From positions 1-47,195 of the IMG/VR virus record IMGVR_UViG_3300017755_004695: a stretch of 47,195 nucleotides of DNA, one strand, 5' to 3'. Each line of letters starts with the position of its first letter. Position 1 is the first letter of the stretch. This document shows, in pieces, positions 37,786-45,855 of the stretch. The position numbers were made by a program, and so were the translations under genes. Source of the stretch: a virus. The notes under the pieces are model-generated. The model was given only the letters and a program-made list of their open reading frames with translations. It did no database searches and had not been told where the DNA came from.

Positions 37786-38712
37786 TTAAATATTTTTATA
37801 TACGTATTCTAAAGCACGATCAGCTTCTTTTTCTAATGGACGGGACTTATACCAATTACCAGTTTCCACATCAAGTTCTCTACATAGGTTAGTAATTTCT
37901 TGTGCGGTAATTGGATATTTGTTTTTAACTGCATTACCAGCTGTGGCAACCATGATCTGATACATTTTATGATACCAACCAGCGCTACTTATCATTCGAT
38001 ATTCTTTTTCCAATTGTTTTGGAAAGAAAGGACAATCCCTATATGATGACCAATTTACATTTGTATTATCAAGTTTAGACTTACGATGTTGTATAATTTC
38101 TTTTTGCATATCTTCAGGTAATCTATCAAAGAAACTATTAGTTGCTTTTTCTCGATACGGGTACTTATTCATAACCATATCTGGATCGATATAATCGCCA
38201 CTGTTACTAAAGATAAAATTAAAAGCATTATCATATTTTGCTGGTATATAATACATGCGAGATAGATCCTTGGTTTGTTTATCTCCGAGGTCGCCGAGTT
38301 CCGTTTGGAGAGCAAACCAAAAGTGTCGAATCTTTTCAGCCGGAACGTTTTTTGTAAGAGGGAAGACAAGACGAAACTTTGGAAAAGATTGTGTAGAGCT
38401 AGCAGTAGAGTAACAAACGAACTTATAATTACCAAACCGTGCACGTAAATTTCCATATAAATCTCCTTCAAATTTAAAATCATCAACATCAACTGCACAC
38501 CAGCTTGACCACATTGTAACATTATCGTTCTTACGTGTGGTGTCAGGCTTGTAGCAAGCTGGTGACATTAGGGGAGCTTCTTTCTTTGATTTTATTCTAC
38601 GTTCAGACAAACCATATAAAGCTTTTTCAAAACTATCAAAGTCTTTAAATGTAAGCTTTTGGCCAGTCTTATTATCAAATATACTATTGAAAAGAGTCAG
38701 TGATATTTCCAT
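37786..38712 (-). CDS. Primase-like (AEP superfamily) phage protein
   Basis: 308 residues. MWSSWCAVDVDDFKFEGDLY contains a DxD (DVDD) like the AEP catalytic site. KFVCYSTASSTQSFPKFRLV then FPLT follows the s.SS......r..lPL pattern, and KDLSRMYYIPAKYDNAFNFI the D.sR..y.P motif of AEP/Prim-pol proteins. A helical C-terminal part is like PriCT domains. A similar protein is in T4-like cyanophages. It could be the priming partner of the gp41-type helicase; T4's own primase gp61 is a different, zinc-finger TOPRIM type. Confidence 0.65.
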   Translation of the reverse strand: MEISLTLFNSIFDNKTGQKLTFKDFDSFEKALYGLSERRIKSKKEAPLMSPACYKPDTTRKNDNVTMWSSWCAVDVDDFKFEGDLYGNLRARFGNYKFVCYSTASSTQSFPKFRLVFPLTKNVPAEKIRHFWFALQTELGDLGDKQTKDLSRMYYIPAKYDNAFNFIFSNSGDYIDPDMVMNKYPYREKATNSFFDRLPEDMQKEIIQHRKSKLDNTNVNWSSYRDCPFFPKQLEKEYRMISSAGWYHKMYQIMVATAGNAVKNKYPITAQEITNLCRELDVETGNWYKSRPLEKEADRALEYVYKNI

Positions 38713-39109
38713 GATTACCTTCGTGATCTGGACCTTCCCAACCTTCTGGCTTTACCAAGTCTGGTAATCCAAGTGGATTAGGTCGGCCTTCTTTAATTCC
38801 AACTTCTTTTGACATGTTGGCTCTATATACTGCATCCCATGCTTTATTGGCATCAACACCGAATACTTCGAGCGTACCGATTGCAAAAACACATAAGTCT
38901 ATAATACCATCAACCATTTCTTCTGCATCTTTTTTCTCAAAGGCATTCTTTGTTTCATCAAGTTCTTCTTGCATCATACCAATTCTAAATTGCATGAACT
39001 TATTAATTTTTCTCCAGTCTACATCAGACTGCATCTCAGCTTGCATCCATTTGTTGACTCCATATTTTTTATGCATATCTTGCATATCTTTAAACCAGTT
39101 TGTACTCAT
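38684..39109 (-). CDS. mazG: MazG-like nucleotide pyrophosphohydrolase
   Basis: 141 residues. MMQEELDETKNAFEKKDAEE then MVDGIIDLCVFAIGTLEVFG shows the EE..E.....e....e.vDgi.Dl metal-binding pattern of the all-alpha NTP-PPase family. ANMSKEVGIKEGRPNPLGLP matches the downstream n.sK...... segment of phage versions. MazG homologues are common in marine T4-like phages and are thought to alter nucleotide or ppGpp pools. Overlaps both neighbours, directly downstream of the polymerase. Confidence 0.85.
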   Translation of the reverse strand: MSTNWFKDMQDMHKKYGVNKWMQAEMQSDVDWRKINKFMQFRIGMMQEELDETKNAFEKKDAEEMVDGIIDLCVFAIGTLEVFGVDANKAWDAVYRANMSKEVGIKEGRPNPLGLPDLVKPEGWEGPDHEGNHGNITDSFQ

Positions 39110-39131
39110 ACGAAAAAATCCTCCAATGTTG
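39106..39131. repeat. 26-bp direct repeat shared with the 3' end of agt (copy 2)
   Basis: Identical to 31258-31283. Encodes the polymerase's C-terminal LEDFFV, its stop and the overlap with the next ATG. Confidence 0.9.
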
Positions 39132-41628
39132 CTTGTTCTTCGGCGGTCCAGCCGATTGGGTTGAGTATTAAATTTAGTGGTTCGATAAATGTTTTTTCGA
39201 ACTGTAAATCATAGTTAATATAGTTATGTAATTTTAATTCTTTTGGCAATACATCTTTAAATGATACTACATTTTGCTTTATAGAGTTTGGCATCTTTAA
39301 ATAAACGAATTTAATTCTATCACCATTTGTTATAAGTTCATATTTATTATTTAGTTTATTTTGTTTAAGATAATAATTATGTAAGAGAGATCCTCTAACA
39401 TGTATTGGACAACTCTTTTTGAATATTGTTTTTCTATCATGCCAATCCGTAATGTTTGTAACTCTACGTGGAAAAGCTACTTCTTCTGGTTGTAATGTTT
39501 TAAACTCTGCTTTAAAGTTAGCAATAAACTTTTGTGTTTCGGCTTCAGTACCAGATATTATAAGTTTAAATGCTTCTTTAAATTTATTACGAACTATTTC
39601 AGGTGTTGATGACTTAATTGCTTCAATACCCATAATCTTAAGTTTTGGTTCTGAATATTGAACACCTTCATTATTATGTACATTAAGAATATATCTTTTC
39701 TTTGCAGTCCAAATACCAACATCTGATATTGCTTCTCTTGCCATGACCATTCTATTTTTATATGCATTATGCATGAGGTAAAACTCGTGATAAGCCTTTT
39801 CTATAGCAGGTTCAAAATGTTTCTTACAAATTTCATCTAAGAATAAAACTGGATTCTTTGGTGCAAATTTCTCTACGAGTGGACCAAAGTTAACGTATAA
39901 AGAATCCGTATCAATTGCTATAACATAATCTTTATCTGTCTTAAGTAAATTGTTTAATTCTCTATTCATAGTTTGTTCAGCCCACTTAATTGCTTTTTGG
40001 CCTGTAAGAGTAACACCTTCAGCAAGTGCTGGTCTGAAATATAAAAAGTGTTTGTTAGCAAGTGCACCATATAAACTATTAAGCAAGATTTTAATAGCTA
40101 CTTGACGATTTTCAAGAGTGTTTATCTCTTTATCAAGTTCAACTGTATAACCTTTTTGCATTTGAGTTTTAGCTGCTAACATCATCTTCTTTACTGATAC
40201 ACGTTCATCATAATATTCTTCAATAATCTGTGGAAGTACACCTTGAAAGTCTTTACGATAATATGTTTCATTAGCAGCTCTAACGTATTTATCGGGATCA
40301 TCAATATGGTTTACTATAGTTTCTGGTGACATGTTGTTTTGAACAATAATGTTAGGATATAGAGAATTCAAATCAAATGATACTACCCATTGATATTTTT
40401 TAGGGATTGGATCTTTTACATAACCGCCGGCGATATGATGTTTTTTACCTTGTTCACGAAAAGCTGGTGATGGATTCTTTTTAGATGTGTCAGTTGCACC
40501 AATGATTTGATAATCATCAAAGTCTTGAGTAAGAGGAGTTATAATATTGTGTTGACTTAATTTTTTACAAATAATAGATTCCCATATTGCTGTAACACCG
40601 AATGTGTCTTGATAATTAACACCACCCTTATAAGCTACAGTAATAGCTAAAGTAATCAATCCAAGTTTTTCTTCAAGTCTATCAACTAATTGAACATCTT
40701 TCATATTATAATCGATGTACTTTTGATAATCATCTTTATAAAGATTTTTAAGCGAACCTGATTCTTCATATGAAAGTTTCTTTTCGCCAAGTACAACATA
40801 AGCAATATGATTCAATGCATATGATTCTTGCGGACCGTATGTATAACCAAACTTTTGAAATAATTCCATGTAATCAAGTGTTTGTATTCCAGGAATCTCA
40901 TAAACCATATTTTCTTTACCACGACTTGGTACCATTCTTGGAGGTGGTATTTGTAATCCATAAGGAGAAAACTTTGATAGCCATTCAATACCTAAGACTT
41001 TAGAAACACGATTAATAATATACGGTATATCAAAAAATCTTGTATTCCAACCTGTTATAATATCAGGCGTGATATCCGGATGAGACCAGAATTCTATAAA
41101 CTTAGTGAGAAGTTCTTCTTCACTGTTACACCGAGTGTATTTAACATCTTTTATAAGAGAAGCTTCAGTATCAAAATCTCCATAGCCCCACACATGATAT
41201 GTTGAATATTTACTTGACTTATACGATATTGATAATATAGTATGAGCAGCTTGGTCTGGATATGGAAAACCATCATCATAATCTGTTTCAATATCAAACG
41301 TACCAACGTTAATCATATTACGATTAAATTGAATATCTTGTGGAAACTTATCCATTGTGTATTGTGTAGTAAATCTTTTGTTACCGTATATACTTCTACC
41401 TGATACTTCAATATTGTCTTTAAACCATTGGCCGGCTTCATACATGCTATTAAATTCTATAGGTCCAACATAATTTCCATCTAAACTTTTAAATTTAGTT
41501 TTAGTATTTGATGTGACGTAGAACTTTGGTTTGTAATGTTCTTTTTTAATAACTCTATCGCCGTTATCAGAATAACCACGATACAAAATATTATTTTTGT
41601 ATCGTAATACGTTGGTGTAAAATGACAT
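39106..41628 (-). CDS. 43: Family B DNA polymerase (T4 gp43)
   Basis: 840 residues (T4 gp43: 898). Exonuclease motifs: VGTFDIETDYDDGFPY (Exo I) and PDIITGWNTRFFDIPYIINR (Exo II). Polymerase motifs: WVVSFDLNSLYPNIIVQ (A), KILLNSLYGALANKH (B) and DYVIAIDTDSLYVNF (C, DTDS). The C-terminal TLEDFFV corresponds to the T4 gp43 tail that docks on the gp45 sliding clamp. Replicative polymerase of the phage. Downstream of a 60-residue gene and the promoter at 41836. Confidence 0.97.
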   Translation of the reverse strand: MSFYTNVLRYKNNILYRGYSDNGDRVIKKEHYKPKFYVTSNTKTKFKSLDGNYVGPIEFNSMYEAGQWFKDNIEVSGRSIYGNKRFTTQYTMDKFPQDIQFNRNMINVGTFDIETDYDDGFPYPDQAAHTILSISYKSSKYSTYHVWGYGDFDTEASLIKDVKYTRCNSEEELLTKFIEFWSHPDITPDIITGWNTRFFDIPYIINRVSKVLGIEWLSKFSPYGLQIPPPRMVPSRGKENMVYEIPGIQTLDYMELFQKFGYTYGPQESYALNHIAYVVLGEKKLSYEESGSLKNLYKDDYQKYIDYNMKDVQLVDRLEEKLGLITLAITVAYKGGVNYQDTFGVTAIWESIICKKLSQHNIITPLTQDFDDYQIIGATDTSKKNPSPAFREQGKKHHIAGGYVKDPIPKKYQWVVSFDLNSLYPNIIVQNNMSPETIVNHIDDPDKYVRAANETYYRKDFQGVLPQIIEEYYDERVSVKKMMLAAKTQMQKGYTVELDKEINTLENRQVAIKILLNSLYGALANKHFLYFRPALAEGVTLTGQKAIKWAEQTMNRELNNLLKTDKDYVIAIDTDSLYVNFGPLVEKFAPKNPVLFLDEICKKHFEPAIEKAYHEFYLMHNAYKNRMVMAREAISDVGIWTAKKRYILNVHNNEGVQYSEPKLKIMGIEAIKSSTPEIVRNKFKEAFKLIISGTEAETQKFIANFKAEFKTLQPEEVAFPRRVTNITDWHDRKTIFKKSCPIHVRGSLLHNYYLKQNKLNNKYELITNGDRIKFVYLKMPNSIKQNVVSFKDVLPKELKLHNYINYDLQFEKTFIEPLNLILNPIGWTAEEQATLEDFFV

Positions 41629-41811
41629 TTAGTTTTGGTCCGGTTTAGGTTGGTTCCATGGCCATTGATTTGTAGTCCAGGCCTTGATGAGATTAGGTAC
41701 GTTTATATTGAATTGTGATAATTCGTTTTGGTTTTGTTGTAAATATAAAATTTTATGTGGTATTGTTGGTTGTGATTGAAAATTAATATAGTGTTGTTGT
41801 AATTTAGTCAT
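41629..41811 (-). CDS. Small Gln/Asn-rich protein, 60 residues
   Basis: ATG at 41811 with GGAGAGCTT upstream. MTKLQQHYINFQSQPTIPHK then LQQNQNELSQFNINVPNLIK; rich in Gln and Asn, with a Trp/Pro tail (WTTNQWPWNQPKPDQN). Directly before gp43 with its stop adjoining the polymerase ATG. No function recognised; could be a translational leader or a polymerase partner. Confidence 0.6.
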   Translation of the reverse strand: MTKLQQHYINFQSQPTIPHKILYLQQNQNELSQFNINVPNLIKAWTTNQWPWNQPKPDQN

Positions 41812-41835
41812 AAGCTCTCCTTCAATTATAGATCT

Positions 41836-41864
41836 ATTATACACTAGTTTTCAGCAAATGTAAA
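41836..41864 (-). promoter_or_regulatory. Sigma70-type promoter of the polymerase unit
   Basis: Minus strand TTTACA (41864-41859), 17 bases ending GTG, TATAAT (41841-41836), with the T-tract CATTTTTTCC upstream. Confidence 0.82.
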
Positions 41865-41892
41865 GGAAAAAATGATATTTTTTGAAATAAAA

Positions 41893-42198
41893 TTATACGG
41901 CGAAAGATTCGCCACAACCACAGGATGCAACTGCATTTGGATTTATAACTTTTAAATATGAGCCGCCTAGTTCAGTAACATAATCTATTGTACAACCTGC
42001 TACAAACATTTCGGCCATTGGATCGAGAACTAAACAATCTTCGTATGGTTGACTCCATTTTACATTAGGCCAGTTTTTCTTATAATCCCAGACATACTGA
42101 AATCCAGAGCAGCCTCCTCCATTAACACCAAGAGTAATGTAATCATCCTTTTTAATATCAGTTAGATATTTTTTTGCGTTTTCAGTTAGCTTAATCAT
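41893..42198 (-). CDS. A-type iron-sulfur carrier (IscA/ErpA/HesB-like)
   Basis: 101 residues, starting at the ATG that overlaps the upstream stop (ATGA). ITLGVNGGGCSGFQYVWDY carries the first conserved Cys (GGCSGf.Y), and VINPNAVASCGCGESFAV the C-terminal CGCG.SF. All three cluster-ligand cysteines of the A-type carriers are present. Delivers Fe-S clusters to apo-proteins. Co-transcribed with the SufT-like protein; the window's own candidate client is the radical SAM protein at 23900. Confidence 0.92.
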   Translation of the reverse strand: MIKLTENAKKYLTDIKKDDYITLGVNGGGCSGFQYVWDYKKNWPNVKWSQPYEDCLVLDPMAEMFVAGCTIDYVTELGGSYLKVINPNAVASCGCGESFAV

Positions 42199-42512
42199 GT
42201 CCAACCCATAGCCATTTTAGTTTCTTCCGGAACCATGTCCATACTGAATGGTGGTTGAAAAGTACAATTGGCTATACTTTCTTTTATTCCTTCTACCATT
42301 CCAGCTTGTTGAATATTTTGATTTATTTCATCTGCCATTGGACAGAAAGCACTTGTAAGTGTATGTGTAATTTTAACCACTGTATTATTTTCTAATATTT
42401 CTATATCATAAATTAAACCCAAATGTATGACAGAAATACTTGGCATCTCAGGATCGTATACCTGTTCTAAGTTCTTTACAACTTGAGCCATTATTTTATT
42501 TTTATCATTCAT
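42195..42512 (-). CDS. MIP18/SufT-like (DUF59) Fe-S assembly protein
   Basis: 105 residues. LEQVYDPEMPSISVIHLGLI then YDIEI is the DUF59 signature (l..V.DPE...svvdlGLiy.i.i). ITHTLTSAFCPMADEINQNI carries the conserved Cys (tl...CP....). Such proteins act in Fe-S cluster maturation (SufT, Cia2/MIP18) or phenylacetate oxygenase assembly (PaaD). The pairing with an A-type carrier points to Fe-S maturation. Confidence 0.88.
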   Translation of the reverse strand: MNDKNKIMAQVVKNLEQVYDPEMPSISVIHLGLIYDIEILENNTVVKITHTLTSAFCPMADEINQNIQQAGMVEGIKESIANCTFQPPFSMDMVPEETKMAMGWT

Positions 42513-43035
42513 ATGATACCGCGTTATAAAATGGAATATTTCTTTCTTTTATTTTTGTAGATCCACCAAGCTTAGGTAAATCTATAACACATAAGACTGC
42601 TACAACTTTAGCTGATACACTTTCAACAATATCAATAGTTGCTTTCATTGTTCCGCCAGTGGCACAAAGATCATCTACAATAATTACGCGATCTTTATTA
42701 CTAATACTGTCTTTTTGTATCTGTAACGTAGATGTACCATATTCTAAATCATATGTTTTAGATATTACTGGTCCGGGAAGCTTACCTTCTTTTCTTGCTA
42801 AAACTAAAGGTATAGACGAATTATGAGCTAAGGGCGCTGCAAATATAAAACCTCTTGCATCTATTCCTATAATTTTATCAGTATAGCTTTCACTAGTATA
42901 CTTTATTAATTTTTTAAATATAAAATCATTTGTGAGTTTAAACCCATCACCATTACATAAACCTGCGGTGTCTTTAAAACTTACACCTTTAACAGGCCAA
43001 TCTTCAAAACTTCTAATGTAATCTTTTATTTTCAT
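42505..43035 (-). CDS. apt: Adenine phosphoribosyltransferase
   Basis: 176 residues, normal for APRT. IRSFEDWPVKGVSFKDTAGL is the typical start (ir...d.P..Gi.FkD....), IIGIDARGFIFAAPLA is GidaRGF.fa..lA, LVLARKEGKLPGPVISKTYD is RK.GKLPg, and DRVIIVDDLCATGGTMKATI the PRPP motif (vDDllATGGT). Converts adenine plus PRPP to AMP. Directly downstream of a purine-type binding protein (43889) and an oxygenase (43032), forming a likely purine-scavenging unit. Confidence 0.93.
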   Translation of the reverse strand: MKIKDYIRSFEDWPVKGVSFKDTAGLCNGDGFKLTNDFIFKKLIKYTSESYTDKIIGIDARGFIFAAPLAHNSSIPLVLARKEGKLPGPVISKTYDLEYGTSTLQIQKDSISNKDRVIIVDDLCATGGTMKATIDIVESVSAKVVAVLCVIDLPKLGGSTKIKERNIPFYNAVSYE

Positions 43036-43892
43036 TTATAAGTTTGCTCTAATCTAAATTCCAAATATTCATCACTGAAAACTGGACGATACTTTGTTGG
43101 TGTGTCATGTATATTAACTACGGCTGTTCTCGGTTTAGGATCAACAAAATGTGGCATACTATATCTTGGTAAATGTATGTGTGAATTTACAACTCTATGT
43201 TTTGTACTTACAAAATAATCATTAGTCCATCTTTGTAATAGATCACCGATGTTAACAACGACTCCATCTTTTGCATAAGGAACTGGATGCCATTGGCCTT
43301 CTAAGTCTTGTACTTCCAACCCTGGTACATCATTAATCTGCCATAATAGTGTAATGGTACCGTAGTCAGAATGTTCACCTATTCTCAATTGTTTTGGTTC
43401 AATGTCACCTTCATATGCTGGATAGTGTATAAACCTTGTAGTACTATAGTTTTCTTTATGTGCATCAACAAGAACAGTACGGCTTTTCATTATATTATCA
43501 AATTTTTCTAATATATTAAGTGTAAGTCTATCTGCTATATCAATACTTTCTAAAGCGGATGGTTTAAAATCTTTTATTTCTGTTGGCCAGTTTGTAGTTC
43601 TTTTATCGTTATAATTAAAACTCTCTTTCATATCTTTTGGTGCGGTAGGATCCACGTTTTCTTTTAACCACATAGTGTAACCTATATTAGATTCAATACC
43701 TTCATATGCGTATTGCATCTTTTTTTCGAGAGATAAAGTAAAAAATTCTTTCATTTTCTCCGACCAAGCTTCCATTGAATCCTGCTCATGAGATGTTAGG
43801 CAATCAGTAAATACAGCGAAGCCTACAGTCGTGTAGGCTTCTTTAATTTTATCGAGGACGTTAGGCCCTTTAAAATCAATTACTGGTATCAT
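43032..43892 (-). CDS. 2-oxoglutarate/Fe(II) oxygenase, isopenicillin N synthase family
   Basis: 286 residues. The DIOX_N part is FKGPNVLDKIKEAYTTVGFA then VFTD. Core: HSDYGTITLLWQINDVPGLE gives the HxD pair, VPYAKDGVVVNIGDLLQRWT the v.iGD.l..wtN motif, and KHRVVNSHIHLPRYSMPHFV the distal His plus RxS 2OG-binding motif (R.S replaced by RYS). All cofactor residues are present. Substrate unknown. Between a purine-type binding protein and APRT, both coupled by four-base overlaps, so a purine or nucleoside substrate is a reasonable guess. Confidence 0.9.
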   Translation of the reverse strand: MIPVIDFKGPNVLDKIKEAYTTVGFAVFTDCLTSHEQDSMEAWSEKMKEFFTLSLEKKMQYAYEGIESNIGYTMWLKENVDPTAPKDMKESFNYNDKRTTNWPTEIKDFKPSALESIDIADRLTLNILEKFDNIMKSRTVLVDAHKENYSTTRFIHYPAYEGDIEPKQLRIGEHSDYGTITLLWQINDVPGLEVQDLEGQWHPVPYAKDGVVVNIGDLLQRWTNDYFVSTKHRVVNSHIHLPRYSMPHFVDPKPRTAVVNIHDTPTKYRPVFSDEYLEFRLEQTYK

Positions 43893-44956
43893 TTTGGCAC
43901 CGTAGCGTCTATGCCTTCGACATAGTACATCATGCTATTTAAATGAGCATCACTAGCAATCTCTCCATCTTTTAATTGAAGTTTACCAGTGTTGTCTTTA
44001 ATAGGTCCAGTGAAAGCAAAGTACTTACCATCTGTAATACCTTCTTTAATTTTCTGTGCAAATGCTTCAACATCTACAGGCATATTAGTAAATGGCGCCA
44101 TTTGTACGACATCATCTTTCATATGACCAAAGTAATCTCCAGTTTTCCAATTACCATCTATAACTGCTTGTACCTTTTCAATATAATAAGGAGACCAGTT
44201 ATCGATAGTAGCAGTAAGCTGTGCTTTTGGTGCAAATCTTATTTGATCAGAAGCCTGACCAAAACCTGTTACACCATTTTTCTGTGCAGTTTGTAGAGGT
44301 GCAGGTGAATCAGTATGTTGAGCTACCATGTCACATCCTTCTGCAATCATAACCGCTGCAGCATCAGCTTCCTTAGGTGGATTGTACCAAGAGTTTACCC
44401 ATACAATATCGATGTCAACTTTTGGATTCATTTTCTTTGCGCCTAAGTAGAAAGTATTAATTTCTCTAATTACTTCAGGAATTGGAAATGCACCTACATA
44501 ACAAATCTTATTTGTTTTAGTCATCATTCCAGCGATAATTCCTTGAACGTGTCTTGCTTGATATAATCTTAAACCATAGCTAGCCATGTTTTCAGATTGC
44601 TTGTAACCAGTTGCATGTTCAAATTTTACATTTGGAAATTCTTTAGCAACTTTTAACATAGGTTCCATATAACCAAAAGATGTAGCGAATATAATATCAG
44701 CTCCGTCTTTTGCCATAGCCCTTATTGCTCTTTCGGCATCAGGTCCATACTTTACACTTTCCATGTATATAGTTTCTACTTTATCACCAAAATGTTTTTC
44801 AACATCAAGTCGACCAATATCATGTCTGTAAGTCCAACCGTGGTCGCCGATAGGTCCTACGTATATAAATCCAACTTTCACCTTGTCAGCGTACGCTGAC
44901 AAACAAAAAAACAAAGACAGTGTTGCCACTGCCATTGCGTGCAGTATCGATTTCAT
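43889..44956 (-). CDS. BMP/PnrA-family solute-binding protein (ABC transporter)
   Basis: 355 residues with a signal peptide (HAMAVATLSLFFCLSAYA, then DKVK). KVGFIYVGPIGDHGWTYRHD is the BMP family start (kvgfv..g.igD.gwn...h.G). DIIFATSFGYMEPMLKVAKE, FPNVKFEHATGYKQSENMAS and KICYVGAFPIPEVIREINTF are the successive family strands. BMP proteins bind nucleosides or purines. Genes for the permease and ATPase are not seen, so it would plug into host transporters. Next to APRT, supporting purine uptake. Confidence 0.9.
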   Translation of the reverse strand: MKSILHAMAVATLSLFFCLSAYADKVKVGFIYVGPIGDHGWTYRHDIGRLDVEKHFGDKVETIYMESVKYGPDAERAIRAMAKDGADIIFATSFGYMEPMLKVAKEFPNVKFEHATGYKQSENMASYGLRLYQARHVQGIIAGMMTKTNKICYVGAFPIPEVIREINTFYLGAKKMNPKVDIDIVWVNSWYNPPKEADAAAVMIAEGCDMVAQHTDSPAPLQTAQKNGVTGFGQASDQIRFAPKAQLTATIDNWSPYYIEKVQAVIDGNWKTGDYFGHMKDDVVQMAPFTNMPVDVEAFAQKIKEGITDGKYFAFTGPIKDNTGKLQLKDGEIASDAHLNSMMYYVEGIDATVPK

Positions 44957-44965
44957 TTTTTCTCC

Positions 44966-45571
44966 TTATCTTACTCTTGAAACAGAGCCATTTGGTTTTG
45001 CCAAGAATGCTTCAAATGAAACATCCGGGTAGTCTTTTTGTAATGATAAAAAAACTTTAAGATTAGACTTAGCATCATCAAAAAGTCTTATTCTTTTATA
45101 TATATTTTGATTTAAGTATTTTTTAAATATTACTCTTTTATTTTCTGCTGCTGGTCCACTACCTAAGTTACCAGCACGTTCAACATAGATTTTATCTATG
45201 TCGATCCCTTGTTTTCTAAATGTATCTAGAAATGTTTTCTTGTTATCAAAGTTAGGCCTTGCAGTTACGATAATAACTTTTGATCCTGCTCTTGTAGCAT
45301 TCTTCAATATTGCCTTAACTTTGTTAATCATTCGTGCGATTGGCGTTGACGTCCGCTTAAATACTTCGGCGTTTTTGAATTCGCCGAAGTCATATTCTTC
45401 TCCAGCTTTTTTCTTATAAGTATTAAATTCTTGGTTATCAAGTTTCTTAATAACTTTACCATTTTTAACCACCTTTACTTTTGCTTTGGTTATAAACATA
45501 GTCTCATCAATATCAAAGATCGTTAAACCTTTTCCTTGAGCTTCTAATAAAAATGTTTTAAAATTTTCCAT
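44966..45571 (-). CDS. HAD-family phosphatase, phage type
   Basis: 201 residues. LTIFDIDETMF is HAD motif I (DxDxT), KVIIVTARPNFDNKKTFLDT motif II (T.RP), and KRIRLFDDAKSNLKVFL the late DD. The N-terminal MENFKTFLLEAQ resembles the short helical leader of many T4-like phage proteins. Substrate may be a nucleotide, sugar phosphate or a 3'/5' phosphate of nucleic acid. The ATG lies only nine bases after the -10 box, so the message would be essentially leaderless. Confidence 0.85.
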   Translation of the reverse strand: MENFKTFLLEAQGKGLTIFDIDETMFITKAKVKVVKNGKVIKKLDNQEFNTYKKKAGEEYDFGEFKNAEVFKRTSTPIARMINKVKAILKNATRAGSKVIIVTARPNFDNKKTFLDTFRKQGIDIDKIYVERAGNLGSGPAAENKRVIFKKYLNQNIYKRIRLFDDAKSNLKVFLSLQKDYPDVSFEAFLAKPNGSVSRVR

Positions 45572-45580
45572 TGTAGTTAT

Positions 45581-45609
45581 ATTATACCATAGTTTTTAGT
45601 AAAAGTAAA
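45581..45609 (-). promoter_or_regulatory. Sigma70-type promoter of the HAD/BMP/APRT unit
   Basis: Minus strand TTTACT (45609-45604), 17 bases ending TGG, TATAAT (45586-45581). Confidence 0.8.
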
Positions 45610-45612
45610 GGA

Positions 45613-45855
45613 TTATTTTAAATAAATTTTCTGAATATGATCTTCAAATGCTTCTACTTTCTCCAGCCTGTTTGGCCAAAGAATATATTCTTTTTCTGGA
45701 TTTTTCTTTAAGTTAGTTAATAGCGGTGTGATTGCATTATAAAGCTTATCAAGTTTTTCTTGAGCGCCTTCTGCTGATACTTTAGTTTTTTGTACTGCTT
45801 CTAACTCATCTTCAGTTACAGCAGTAAAACCAAAATCGAAATCTAAATCTGACAT
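45613..45855 (-). CDS. Conserved small phage protein, 80 residues
   Basis: Starts MSDLDFDFGFTAVTEDELEA, then a helical part and KNPEKEYILWPNRLEKVEAF. The DFDFGFTAV start and the YI.WPNR motif are familiar from a conserved T4-like cyanophage protein of unknown function. One-base overlap with the lysozyme gene. Confidence 0.72.
   Translation of the reverse strand: MSDLDFDFGFTAVTEDELEAVQKTKVSAEGAQEKLDKLYNAITPLLTNLKKNPEKEYILWPNRLEKVEAFEDHIQKIYLK

Noticed and set aside
38814-39164. Plus-strand open frame of 116 codons opposite mazG
   Set aside because: Serine/cysteine-rich shadow of MazG and the polymerase end, with no promoter or ribosome binding site.
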